Positions 53,060-64,000 of a stretch of DNA of 64,000 nucleotides are shown in pieces. The DNA comes from Burkholderia cepacia ATCC 25416 (GTDB lineage: Bacteria > Pseudomonadota > Gammaproteobacteria > Burkholderiales > Burkholderiaceae). Position 1 is the first letter of the stretch. Each line of letters begins with the position of its first letter. The stretch lies in NCBI RefSeq assembly GCF_001411495.1, contig NZ_CP012981.1:2232001-2296000 (forward strand), written 5' to 3'. The notes below the pieces were generated by a model, which did not search any database, was not told the DNA's origin, and was given only the letters and a program-made list of their open reading frames with translations. Position numbers and translations under genes: made by a program.

Positions 53060-54889
53060 ATGAGCTTGTTGATGTCGCGACGCGATCTCGCGTTCCTGTT
53101 GTACGACTGGCTCGATGCGGAGGCGCTCGTCGCGCTGCCGCGCTACGCGGAGCACAGTCGCGAGACCTTCGACGCGGTGCTCGATACCAGCGAGCGGATT
53201 GCCGAAGACCTGTTCGCGCCGCATGCGACACGAGGCGATCGCGAGGAACCGCATTTCGACGGCGAGCGCGTGACGCTGATCCCCGACGTCGAACCGGCCG
53301 TGCGCGCCTTCGCGGACGCCGGGCTGATCGCCGCGGGCCACGACGAAGCGCTCGGCGGCATGCGCTTGCCGAAGCTGGTCGAAGCCGCGTCGTTCCTGTT
53401 CTTCCAGGCCGCGAACATCGCGACCGCCGCCTATCCGTTCCTGACCGTCGCCAACGCGAACCTGCTCGTCGCGCATGGCACCCCCGCGCAGATCGACGCG
53501 TTCGCGCGCCCGGAGCTGGAAGGGCGCTACTTCGGCACCATGTGCCTGTCCGAGCCGCAAGCCGGTTCGTCGCTGTCCGACATCGCAACGCGCGCGGATT
53601 TCGAGTGCGACTCGCCGCTCGGCCCGCGCTACCGGCTGACCGGCAACAAGATGTGGATCTCGGGCGGCGAACACGAGTTGACGGAGAACATCGTCCACCT
53701 CGTGCTCGCGAAGATCCCCGACGAACACGGCCGGCTGCTGCCCGGCACGCGCGGCATCTCGCTGTTCATCGTGCCCAAGTACCTGCCCGGTACCGACGGC
53801 GCCGCGCAGGGCGAGCACAACGACGTGGTGCTCGCCGGGCTGAACCACAAGATGGGCTACCGCGGCACCACCAACTGCCTGCTGAACTTCGGCGAAGGCA
53901 CGCGCTACCGGCCGGAAGGGCGGGCGGGTGCGATCGGTTATCTGGTCGGCCGGCCGAACCACGGCCTCGCGTACATGTTCCACATGATGAACGAGGCGCG
54001 CATCGGTGTCGGCGCGGGCGCGGTGGCGCTCGGCTACACGGGTTATCTGCACGCGCTCGACTACGCGCGGAACCGGCCTCAAGGGCGTCCGCTGGGGCCG
54101 GCGGGCAAGGATGCCGCCGCGCCGCAGGCGCCGATCGTCGAGCATCCTGACGTGCGGCGCATGCTGCTCGCGCAGAAAGCCTATGTCGAAGGCGGCCTCG
54201 CGCTGATCCTGTACTGCGCGAAGCTGGTCGACGAAGCGCGCGCGCACGACGACGCGACCGTGCGCGCCCAGGCCGAGCGGCTGCTCGACATCCTGACGCC
54301 GATCGCGAAAAGCTGGCCGTCGCAGTGGTGTCTCGCGGCGAACGACCTCGCGATCCAGGTGCACGGCGGCTACGGCTACACGCGCGATTACGCGGTCGAG
54401 CGGCTCTATCGCGACAATCGGCTCAACCCGATACACGAAGGCACGCACGGAATCCAGGCGCTCGACCTGCTGGGCCGCAAGGTCGCGCAGGACGATGGCG
54501 CACTGCTGCGCGCGCTCGACGGGAGAATCAGCGCGAGCGTCGAACGCGCGCGGGCGCTCGACGCGGGCCTGCGAGAGCAGGCCGATGCGCTGGCGCAGCG
54601 CTGGTCGCGGCTGATCGACGTCACTCGACAGCTCGGCTCGATCGGCGATCAGCAGGCGCGGCTCGCGAACGCGAGTGTCTATCTGGAAGCGTTCGGCCAT
54701 CTCGTCGTCGCGTGGCTGTGGCTCGACGTGACGCTCGCCGCGCACGGGCAAACCGGCGATTTCCACGACGGCAAGCGTGCGGCCGCCCGCTACTTCTTCC
54801 GCTGGGAATTGCCGAAAGTGGACGCACAGCTCGATCTGCTGTCGAGCGTCGACACGACGACGCTCGACATGCGCGACGCGTGGTTCTGA
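53060..54889 (+). CDS. Acyl-CoA dehydrogenase with C-terminal extension
   Basis: The 609-residue flavoprotein has the ACAD pattern: FLFFQAANIATAAYPFL, CLSEPQAGSSLSD, WISGGEHEL, the MNEARIGVGAGAVALGYTGY helix and the Glu-containing YRDNRLNPIHEGTHGIQALD near the catalytic site. The C-terminal 150 residues are the Acyl-CoA_dh_C extension found in large FadE/DmdC-like members. It oxidises acyl-CoA to enoyl-CoA in beta-oxidation. The ATG at 53060 follows GGGAGG at 53047-53052. It lies in a cluster of CoA and redox genes. Confidence 0.92.
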   Translation: MSLLMSRRDLAFLLYDWLDAEALVALPRYAEHSRETFDAVLDTSERIAEDLFAPHATRGDREEPHFDGERVTLIPDVEPAVRAFADAGLIAAGHDEALGGMRLPKLVEAASFLFFQAANIATAAYPFLTVANANLLVAHGTPAQIDAFARPELEGRYFGTMCLSEPQAGSSLSDIATRADFECDSPLGPRYRLTGNKMWISGGEHELTENIVHLVLAKIPDEHGRLLPGTRGISLFIVPKYLPGTDGAAQGEHNDVVLAGLNHKMGYRGTTNCLLNFGEGTRYRPEGRAGAIGYLVGRPNHGLAYMFHMMNEARIGVGAGAVALGYTGYLHALDYARNRPQGRPLGPAGKDAAAPQAPIVEHPDVRRMLLAQKAYVEGGLALILYCAKLVDEARAHDDATVRAQAERLLDILTPIAKSWPSQWCLAANDLAIQVHGGYGYTRDYAVERLYRDNRLNPIHEGTHGIQALDLLGRKVAQDDGALLRALDGRISASVERARALDAGLREQADALAQRWSRLIDVTRQLGSIGDQQARLANASVYLEAFGHLVVAWLWLDVTLAAHGQTGDFHDGKRAAARYFFRWELPKVDAQLDLLSSVDTTTLDMRDAWF

Positions 54890-55037
54890 ACGTAGCCGCA
54901 CCGACATTCCGGAATGCTGACGATGTCGCGAAGGCCGGTTCGGATGGCCATCGTACACGCGTCGTGAGCCGGGCGCGCGGGAACATCCCGCAAACCGCAT
55001 CGATGCGCGGCCGCGCCGCGCAAGGAGAGAGAAGCGC

Positions 55038-56018
<981 letters not shown>

Positions 56019-56135
56019 CCACGGTATGGCGCGTCGCGGCGCGATGCGCGCCACGCTCGCCGTGCGCCCCCGACGACCGCGTGCGCCGGTGCGACACCGG
56101 TGCAGTCGTGCCGGCGGCCGCCGCGCGAACCCGGT

Positions 56136-56672
56136 TCAGTCCTTCGGCAGGCGCAGCGTGTCGAGCGCATGCTGCGAAAACTCGACCCAGAACCGCTCGT
56201 TCGCAATGCCGGCCTGCAGCACCAGATGCTGCAGGCGCTTCGTGCGTGAATCATCGGGCGTCGAAAAATCGCGCGCCTCGATCTGCAGATACAGGTCGAG
56301 CTTTTCCTGGTGAAGCGCGATGCGCCGCCTGATTTCGTCCTCGAGGCCGGCCGGCCCGAGCACCGCTTCCGCGCGCAGGCGCACCATCAACGCTTCGCGC
56401 AGCGGCGTCGGATCTTCCGGTTCGGCGATCCAGCGCCGCAGTTCCTTTTTGCCGGCCGGCAGGATCCGGTACGCGCGCTTGCGGCCGCGCCCCGATTCGG
56501 CGGGCAGCGATTCGATCCAGCCCGTTTCCTCGAGGCGCCCCAGTTCGCGGTAGATCTGCTGGTGCGTGGCCTGCCAGAAATAGCCGATTGAGCGATCGAA
56601 GCGGTCGGCGAGCTCGGACCCCGAACCGGGACGTTCGGCGAGCGCGGTGAGGAGTGCGTGAGGCAGGGACAT
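56136..56672 (-). CDS. PadR-family transcriptional regulator
   Basis: The 178-residue protein has the winged helix SLPHALLTALAERPGSGSEL and FWQATHQQIYRELGRLEETG plus SGRGRKRAYRILPAGKKEL, then the helical effector domain with PLREALMVRLRAEAVLG. PadR proteins often repress genes for phenolic acid or drug handling. It is divergent from the FadH-like gene, with two palindromes between them. The ATG at 56672 gives the usual short N-terminus; the frame is open upstream to 56744. Confidence 0.88.
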   Translation of the reverse strand: MSLPHALLTALAERPGSGSELADRFDRSIGYFWQATHQQIYRELGRLEETGWIESLPAESGRGRKRAYRILPAGKKELRRWIAEPEDPTPLREALMVRLRAEAVLGPAGLEDEIRRRIALHQEKLDLYLQIEARDFSTPDDSRTKRLQHLVLQAGIANERFWVEFSQHALDTLRLPKD

Positions 56673-56749
56673 GTCGGATCGGAGGAGGCACCGGAATGAA
56701 CCGCATCTTGCCATATCGGGGCCACAGTACAAGCCACGGGCCACGTTTA

Positions 56750-56804
56750 TGCAACTTGTTGCGCAAACGAACGCGGTGAACTACCATCTGTGCAACTTGT
56801 TGCA
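56750..56804. promoter_or_regulatory. Two palindromic operators between padR and the FadH-like gene
   Basis: TGCAACTTGTTGCG at 56750-56763 and TGCAACTTGTTGCA at 56791-56804 share the core TGCAAC-TT-GTTGC. Their centres are 41 bases apart, close to four helical turns. The second ends 18 bases before the FadH-like start, so binding would block transcription or translation entry. The PadR protein encoded beside them is the likely ligand. Confidence 0.75.
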
Positions 56805-56807
56805 TAA

Positions 56808-58847
<2,040 letters not shown>

Positions 58848-58891
58848 CGCCGATTCGTTTCTTTTCCGTCCGATGAGTCAGGAGACTTCTG

Positions 58892-59332
58892 ATGACACAC
58901 TCACCGCTGCAAGTTCATCCCGCCGTCGCGAAATCGCTCGACGTGTGGCACGCGATGATCGACAACAAGGATTTCAGTGCGCTCGAATCGATCGTTCACC
59001 CGGATGCGGTGTTCCGTTCGCCGATGGCGTTCAAGCCGTACGGGCCGGCGCCCGCGCTGTTGATGGCGCTGCGCACGGTGATCACGATCCTCGAGAATTT
59101 CGTCTATTACCGCCAGTTCGTCACCGACGACGGCCTGAGCGTGGTGCTGGAATTCAGCGCGAGCGTCGGCGACAAGGCGCTGAAGGGGATCGACATGATC
59201 CGCTTCGACGACGAAGGGCGGATCGTGGAATTCGAAGTGATGGTCCGGCCGTTCAATGCGCTGCAGGCGCTCGGTACGGAAATGGGTGCGCGGCTCGGGC
59301 AGCAGTTGCCGGCGTTCAAGGTTGGCGGTTGA
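58892..59332 (+). CDS. Nuclear transport factor 2-like (SnoaL) family protein
   Basis: The 146-residue protein has a cone-shaped alpha+beta fold pattern: VHPAVAKSLDVWHAMIDNKD, HPDAVFRSPM, and GIDMIRFDDEGRIVEFEVMV at the end. Such proteins act as small isomerases, hydrolases or binding proteins. It follows the FadH-like gene by 44 bases, with AGGAGA before the ATG, and is probably in the same operon. The precise reaction is unknown. Bases 59333-59515 hold no supported gene. Confidence 0.8.
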   Translation: MTHSPLQVHPAVAKSLDVWHAMIDNKDFSALESIVHPDAVFRSPMAFKPYGPAPALLMALRTVITILENFVYYRQFVTDDGLSVVLEFSASVGDKALKGIDMIRFDDEGRIVEFEVMVRPFNALQALGTEMGARLGQQLPAFKVGG

Positions 59333-59515
59333 AGCGGACGATGACCGCGCAACTGCGCGCGTGTCCCGGTTCGGCCGGCCGTCGTGAGCGGATGGCGAAG
59401 TACGGCTTCACGCACGTGGAAATCGACGGCGTCGCGGCAGGCGGCGGTGCGACGTCGTCATGCCGGATGCCACGCGCGGTGTCGATCGTCGGCACGGCTG
59501 GCACCGCGTGCGTGT

Positions 59516-60592
59516 TCACACAGCTGCCGCTCGCGCCAGCCGCTCGGCGAACCAGTCGCAGACGAGCGCGGTGCGCTCGGACGCGTGGTTGTAGATCGTG
59601 TGCTCGCCGTCCGGCCAGACCTTGAGCGTCGCATCGCCGGACGTCGCGGCATCGAGAAACGGCTGTTGATCGTCGATCCGGATCAGCGGATCTTCACCGC
59701 CGTGCAGCACCAGCAGCGGACACGCGATACGGTCGCGTTCGGACGAGAAACGCATCCGCGCGAAGTTCGCCGCCACGGCATCGGGATCGTCGTTGCCGAG
59801 CATCGCCGCGGCCTGCTCGACGAACGTGCGGAACGGCAGCAGCGTCGGCGCCGCGAGCGCGCCGTTCACGCAACAGGCCGCGATCCGTCGGTCACTCGCG
59901 GCAGTCGACGCCGCCCACAACCCGCCGATGCTGTTCCCCCAGATACCGATCGGCCCGGACACACGATCGGCGACGTGATCGACGAAGCGCCGATAGGCGG
60001 CGCTCATGTCGACGTCGACGAAGATCCGCTGTTCGAGCCGCGTCTCGCCCTGGCCCGGCCCCTCGGCGAGCAGCGTGGCGAGGCCGCGTGCCGCGAGTGC
60101 GCGCGCGATCGGCCAGTACGCGAAGCCCCAGCCGCTCTGGCCGCCGAACACGATCACGGTGCCGCGTACGCGCTCCGCCGGCGGCCGCACCAGCCAGCCG
60201 ATCAGGCGCGCATCGCCGAACGGCACTTCGACGCGTTCGATGCGCTTGTCGGACCAGCGCGCGAGGTCGTGCGACGCGTCGACGAGCCGTGCGTAGAGCG
60301 CGCGCTTGCGCGGCACGTCGTGGTTGAACGCCATCTGCGCGAACAGCAGGTTCGCGATGGCCATCGCCTGCGCGTCGGCGGCCGTGACCAGGTGGCCGGC
60401 ATCCGCCGCCTGCGCGGCGCGCGCGAGCTGCGCGTCGGCCAGCGCTTCGGCCGCGACGTCCCACGGTTCGACGTTGGACGTGCGGGCGTGCAGCGCGGTT
60501 GCGTCCGCGTAGTCCATCCCGCAATCGAGCAGGCGCGTGACGGGCATCGCGCGCTGCAGCGACAGCGCGAACGGTGACAGTTCGGTCGTCAT
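59516..60592 (-). CDS. Alpha/beta hydrolase (FrsA/dihydroxypseudooxynicotine hydrolase-like)
   Basis: The 358-residue protein has an N-terminal helical cap region and a hydrolase core with VIVFGGQSGWGFAYWP, the nucleophile elbow GNSIGG, Asp in LHGGEDPLIRID, and His in WPDGEHTIYNH. The pattern is near FrsA and the C-C bond hydrolase for 2,6-dihydroxypseudooxynicotine. It lies at the 3' end of the hydroxyquinol operon on the same strand, so it may supply the ring compound by cleaving a side chain. That role is inference. Confidence 0.82.
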   Translation of the reverse strand: MTTELSPFALSLQRAMPVTRLLDCGMDYADATALHARTSNVEPWDVAAEALADAQLARAAQAADAGHLVTAADAQAMAIANLLFAQMAFNHDVPRKRALYARLVDASHDLARWSDKRIERVEVPFGDARLIGWLVRPPAERVRGTVIVFGGQSGWGFAYWPIARALAARGLATLLAEGPGQGETRLEQRIFVDVDMSAAYRRFVDHVADRVSGPIGIWGNSIGGLWAASTAASDRRIAACCVNGALAAPTLLPFRTFVEQAAAMLGNDDPDAVAANFARMRFSSERDRIACPLLVLHGGEDPLIRIDDQQPFLDAATSGDATLKVWPDGEHTIYNHASERTALVCDWFAERLARAAAV

Positions 60593-60605
60593 GCGTCGGC
60601 CTCCT

Positions 60606-62264
60606 TCACGATGCGTGGGTGACGGCTGCCGAAGCCGCGGCAGGCTCGCTCGAAACGGCAGACCAGTGCAGTGCGGCGCGCAGCGCGTCGACGAGCGCGC
60701 CGAGATCGCGCAGGTCCGTCACCGAACCGAACACGATGAAATCGGGCCGCTTGATATACGCGGCGATGCCGTGCGCGTGCATGAACGCGTGCTGCTCGCC
60801 GTCGAGATCGACCACGGCATCCGGCGCGCACACGTCGTCGGCCAGCACGGCCACGTGACAGCCGAGCTGCGCGAGGAATGCGCGCTGCGCGTCGTCGAGA
60901 TGGCGGGCAGGGTGCTCGCGCGTGACGAGCTGGAAACCCTGGCCGACCACGTCGTCGAAACGGCCCTCGGCCGCGCCGCGCCGTGCGCGGCCTTGCGGGG
61001 CCGGTGCACCCGTCGTCGGCAGCAGCGTGCCGTCGGCTTGCGCGTGCACGATGCCGTGGCCGAGCTTCGGGAACGGCGGCATCGGCGGCATGTTGCCGGA
61101 GCGGAACGCCGCGTCGCGCTCGGCGACCTTGCGCGGATCGTCCTCGTTGACGACCTGCCCGAGAAACAGCGACATCTGCGTGATCGCCGTCACGTGCGGG
61201 CGGCGCTCGGCTTCATAGGTGTCGAGCAGGTCGGCGGACGCGCGCCCGGTCAGCACCAGGTCGAGCTTCCACGCGAGGTTGATGCCGTCGCGCATGCCGG
61301 AGCACGCGCCTTGTCCCATGTACGGCATCATCGTGTGCGCCGCATCTCCCGCGAGCAGCACGCGGCCGGCGCGCCAGCGTTCGGCCATGCGCGTCTCGAA
61401 CGTGTAGACGACGTGCCGCAGCAGCGTCAGGTCGTCCGGGCCGTAGCCGTAGTGGTCGTTGAGCCACTTCCAGCCGGCTTCTTCCGTTTCCCATTCGGCC
61501 GTCGATTCGTTCGGCAGCACGCGCAGCTCGAAACGCGTGCGCTTCGTGCCGATCGGCATGTGCATGTACGCGCGCGCCGGATCGCAGTAGATCGTCGTGC
61601 GCGCGCAGCCGTCGCCGAGATCGCGCTTGTTTTCCGAATCGAGATTGAGCCAGCGTTCGTTGCAGCCGAAATCGGAGCGTTCGATGCCGAGCGTGCGGCG
61701 CACGAGGCTGTTCGCGCCGTCGGCGCCGATCACGTAGCGCGCGCGAATGACGCGCGGCCTGTCGGTCCATTGCGCGTCCTGGCCGTAGCGGGACGGATGC
61801 GCGGTCAGCGTCACGCCGTCGTCGTCCTGCCGCAGTGCGTCGACTTCCCAGCCGCGCAGGATCGTCACGTTCCTGAAGGCGCTGGCGCGCGCATCGATCG
61901 CGTCCTCGATGTCGGGCTGATAGATCGAGATGTGCGCGGGATAGCCGCATGCGCGGCCGGTCCAGTTCAGTTCGAGCAGCAGGTCGCCGTTCGCGTCGCA
62001 GTAGTGGTAGGTGTCGACGGCCTTCGCGTTGCGCAGCGCGTGATCGACGTCTGCACTGGCCTGCACGATGCGCGCGGTTTCGCCGTCGATGTGCGTGAGG
62101 CGCGGCAGGCCGTAGGGCGTCGGCCAGCGTTCGAGGACGATCACGCGATGGCCGGCGCGGCCCAGCATCGATGCTGCGACGAGGCCGGTCGGGCCGTAGC
62201 CGACGATCGCGACGTCGCAGTGTTCGGCGGTGCTGTCGCCGTGCGCGCTCGATTCGGTATTCAT
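60606..62264 (-). CDS. FAD-dependent aromatic hydroxylase
   Basis: The 552-residue flavoprotein has the N-terminal GxGxxG (VAIVGYGPTGLVAASMLGRAGH), RYVIGADGANSLVRRTLG and the GDAAHTMMPYMGQGACSGMR motif of class A monooxygenases; the C-terminal thioredoxin-like part is present (HVAVLADDV). It resembles MhpA/phenol and resorcinol hydroxylases. With the downstream-pathway enzymes it probably hydroxylates a dihydroxybenzene to hydroxyquinol. The ATG at 62264 has GGAGA upstream; an in-frame ATG at 62279 has none. Confidence 0.87.
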   Translation of the reverse strand: MNTESSAHGDSTAEHCDVAIVGYGPTGLVAASMLGRAGHRVIVLERWPTPYGLPRLTHIDGETARIVQASADVDHALRNAKAVDTYHYCDANGDLLLELNWTGRACGYPAHISIYQPDIEDAIDARASAFRNVTILRGWEVDALRQDDDGVTLTAHPSRYGQDAQWTDRPRVIRARYVIGADGANSLVRRTLGIERSDFGCNERWLNLDSENKRDLGDGCARTTIYCDPARAYMHMPIGTKRTRFELRVLPNESTAEWETEEAGWKWLNDHYGYGPDDLTLLRHVVYTFETRMAERWRAGRVLLAGDAAHTMMPYMGQGACSGMRDGINLAWKLDLVLTGRASADLLDTYEAERRPHVTAITQMSLFLGQVVNEDDPRKVAERDAAFRSGNMPPMPPFPKLGHGIVHAQADGTLLPTTGAPAPQGRARRGAAEGRFDDVVGQGFQLVTREHPARHLDDAQRAFLAQLGCHVAVLADDVCAPDAVVDLDGEQHAFMHAHGIAAYIKRPDFIVFGSVTDLRDLGALVDALRAALHWSAVSSEPAAASAAVTHAS

Positions 62265-62314
62265 GTGGGGTGTCTCCATGATGGTGGTATTTGTTGGTTT
62301 GTCGTGTGTTCGAT

Positions 62315-63382
62315 TCAGCGCGCGGTCGAGCCGGGCAGGTTGCCGTCGAACGCGTCCTGCAGCAGCGCGCGCAGGCCGTCGCGTTCGATCGGGCGAGGGT
62401 TCCAGTACGGATTGGCGGCCGCGAGATCGGCCGCGCGATCGAGGTCGGCTTCCTGCATGCCGATCGCCTTCAACGAGACGGGCGCGCCGTTGTCGAGCGC
62501 CAGTGCGTAGAGGCCGCGCGCCGCGTCGTTCGTGCCGATCGCGCGGGCGATGCGCTGCATCGCGTCCGGCGCATGCGCCGCGTTGTACGCGAGCGCATGC
62601 GGCAGCACGACCGTATGGGTCGGCGCGTGCGGCAGGTTGAAGCTGCCGCCGAGCGTATGACAGAGCTTGTGATGCAGCGCCATGCCGACATTGCCGAGCA
62701 CCATCCCGCACAGCCATGCGCCGTAAAGCGCGTCGCTGCGTGCGCCGAGATCGGCGGTGTTGCGGCGCGCGCCGGGCAGGCCGCGCGCCAGCGCGCGAAT
62801 CCCTTCTTCGGCGACGAGGCTCATCACCGGGTTCGCGTTGTTCGCGTAGAGGCCTTCCGCTGCGTGCGCGATCGCATTGAGGCCGCTCGTCACGGACAGC
62901 TCGACGGGCAGCGTGACGGTGAGCGCGGGATCGTAGATCACCGTTTTCGGCAGGACGCGCGCGTCGGAGCCCGTGCGCTTGATGCCGCCTTCCGTCAGGC
63001 CGTAGATCGGGGTCATCTCGCTGCCCGCATACGTCGTCGGGATGGCGAGGATAGGCAGGCTGCTTTCGAGCGCGATCGCCTTGCCGAGGCCGATCGTCGA
63101 GCCGCCGCCGATCGCGATCGCGCAGTCCGCACCGCACGACCGGGCGAACGCCTGCGCATCGCGGGCGATTTCGATCGGCACGTGCATCGTCGCGCGATCG
63201 TACAACCCGGCCGCGCGCGCGCCGAGCCGCTCGACGATGGGTTGTGCGAGGTCGCGCTGCTCCGGCGTGCAGAGCACGAGCGCACGCTGCGCGCCCAGTT
63301 CCAGCACTTCGCGTTCGAGATGGTCGAGGCTGCCTGCGCCGAAGATCACGCGTGCGGGGCGTGCCTGGTAAATGAAATTCAT
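62315..63382 (-). CDS. Maleylacetate reductase
   Basis: The 355-residue iron-alcohol-dehydrogenase-family protein begins NFIYQARPARVIFGAGSL and has IGGGSTIGLGKAIAL, AIPTTYAGSEMTPIYGLTE and HHKLCHTLGGSFNLPHAPTH, typical of maleylacetate reductase. It reduces maleylacetate, the product of hydroxyquinol ring opening, to 3-oxoadipate. The ATG at 63382 is preceded by GGAG at fitting distance. It follows the Dabb gene by 7 bases and is about 50 bases upstream of the hydroxylase in the operon. Confidence 0.92.
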   Translation of the reverse strand: MNFIYQARPARVIFGAGSLDHLEREVLELGAQRALVLCTPEQRDLAQPIVERLGARAAGLYDRATMHVPIEIARDAQAFARSCGADCAIAIGGGSTIGLGKAIALESSLPILAIPTTYAGSEMTPIYGLTEGGIKRTGSDARVLPKTVIYDPALTVTLPVELSVTSGLNAIAHAAEGLYANNANPVMSLVAEEGIRALARGLPGARRNTADLGARSDALYGAWLCGMVLGNVGMALHHKLCHTLGGSFNLPHAPTHTVVLPHALAYNAAHAPDAMQRIARAIGTNDAARGLYALALDNGAPVSLKAIGMQEADLDRAADLAAANPYWNPRPIERDGLRALLQDAFDGNLPGSTAR

Positions 63383-63389
63383 GTCGTCG

Positions 63390-63692
63390 TCACTCCATTG
63401 CATAGTCGACCTGGTGGCGCGCGATGCGCAGGCCGGCCAGTGAGTCGCGTACGCGTGCGTGTTCAGGATGCGTCGCGTATCCGTCGAGCGCTTCTCGCGA
63501 CTCGAATTCGGCGACGAGAATCAGGTCGCACGCGTAATCGGCCGCGCTGAAATCCGCGCCGACCTCGAGGTGCGTCATGCCCGGAATCCGGCCGCGCAGG
63601 CTTTCGAATGCACGCTTCACGCTGGCGCGTGCCGCCGCGCGTTCGCCGTCGGTTTCGCCTGCGACGTTCCACATCACGACGTGCCGGATCAT
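63390..63692 (-). CDS. Dabb (stress-responsive alpha/beta-barrel) family protein
   Basis: The 100-residue protein begins IRHVVMWNVAG, has SLRGRIPGMTHLEVGADFS and DLILVAEFESREALDGYATHPEH, and ends in RHQVDYAME. This is the dimeric ferredoxin-like Dabb fold, found with aromatic degradation enzymes such as decarboxylases or as unknown partners. Its start overlaps the dioxygenase stop (ATGA), so they are coupled. Its own reaction is not known. Confidence 0.85.
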   Translation of the reverse strand: MIRHVVMWNVAGETDGERAAARASVKRAFESLRGRIPGMTHLEVGADFSAADYACDLILVAEFESREALDGYATHPEHARVRDSLAGLRIARHQVDYAME

Positions 63693-64000
63693 GCGCCGCG
63701 CCCGGCGGGATTGAGCACGAAGTCGTAATCGAGCGTGTAGAACGGCGTGTCCATGCGCGAACCGTCCGGCGCGATGCCGGGCGCGTGCCGCACCCAGTCG
63801 GCGACGAGCGTCGACCGTACGCCGAATACCGCGTCGGAGTCGAGATAACGGTCGCCGTCGCGAAACACGTGCGTGATCAGCGTTTCGTAACCGCGCGCCG
63901 CGATCATGAAATGCAGGTGCGCGGGGCGCCACGGATGACGGCCGAGCGCGTCGAGCATGGCGCCGACGGGGCCGTCGTGCGGAATCGGATACGGTTCGGC
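63689..64000 (-). CDS. Hydroxyquinol 1,2-dioxygenase, C-terminal part (partial)
   Basis: The frame runs off the window's right edge on the minus strand, so the N-terminus is missing. The visible 103 residues include YPIPHDGPVGAMLDALGRHP, WRPAHLHFMIAARGYETLIT and the ending LDYDFVLNPAGRGA. This is the C-terminal half of intradiol ring-cleavage dioxygenases, with His ligands for Fe(III) in HLHF. With maleylacetate reductase next to it, hydroxyquinol 1,2-dioxygenase is likely. It is the first visible gene of the operon. Confidence 0.85.
   Translation of the reverse strand, partial: AEPYPIPHDGPVGAMLDALGRHPWRPAHLHFMIAARGYETLITHVFRDGDRYLDSDAVFGVRSTLVADWVRHAPGIAPDGSRMDTPFYTLDYDFVLNPAGRGA

Overview
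The window looks like part of the main chromosome of a Burkholderia species, probably of the B. cepacia complex. It is strongly GC-rich. It carries the order folP-glmM-pstSCAB-phoU-phoB-phoR-ppk/ppx, an ornithine-lipid acyltransferase, and an orphan type VI secretion cluster. The genus call rests on recognising gene order and protein sequences; no database search was run.

Region 1 (1-24351) is core chromosome. It starts with the end of folP and glmM. The complete phosphate regulon follows: two tandem Pho boxes, pstS, hairpins, pstC-pstA-pstB-phoU, then phoB-phoR. The divergent ppk and ppx come next, and a Pho-box-like site precedes ppk on the minus strand. After that come small envelope or hypothetical proteins, tRNA-Pro, sixA, olsB, a MATE exporter, an acyl-CoA synthetase, an nlpD-type amidase activator, an aldose epimerase and uppP.

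Region 2 (24532-43187) is a tRNA-Arg(TCT) integration hot spot. Three direct copies of the 3' half of the tRNA (24560-24620, 33002-33062, 43142-43187) bound two elements in tandem. Element 1 (about 8.4 kb) has an intact tyrosine integrase, a small HTH protein, a DUF3987/YfjI primase-like ATPase and a P27-type terminase small subunit, but no capsid, portal or tail genes. This is the layout of a phage satellite (PICI-like). It also carries an oppositely oriented OLD-like ATPase/TOPRIM cargo gene. Inside one of its genes lie eight 6-bp motifs in an exactly mirror-symmetric array, a candidate replication origin or regulator site. Element 2 (about 10.1 kb) carries an orphan T6SS module: vgrG, a 960-residue peptidoglycan-targeting effector (M23-like, SH3-like, EF-hand and lambda-R-type GH104 parts), an exported candidate immunity protein, a PAAR protein and a Sel1 lipoprotein. 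Its right end is decayed, with an IS3-family remnant and a truncated integrase.

Region 3 (43236-48733) has glmS, a secreted hypothetical protein and a UDP-GlcNAc 2-epimerase. It suggests amino-sugar supply for a polysaccharide. A 1.3-kb stretch without a recognisable gene precedes the epimerase.

Region 4 (49331-64000) is catabolic. It holds a two-subunit molybdenum hydroxylase of the isoquinoline 1-oxidoreductase type, a class II aldolase, an acyl-CoA dehydrogenase, a quinone oxidoreductase, and a PadR regulator divergent from a FadH-like enoate reductase with two identical palindromic operators between them. A minus-strand operon follows with a hydroxyquinol-type intradiol dioxygenase (cut by the window end), a Dabb protein, maleylacetate reductase, a FAD aromatic hydroxylase and an alpha/beta hydrolase. 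Together these fit hydroxyquinol-route ring cleavage feeding the beta-ketoadipate pathway.
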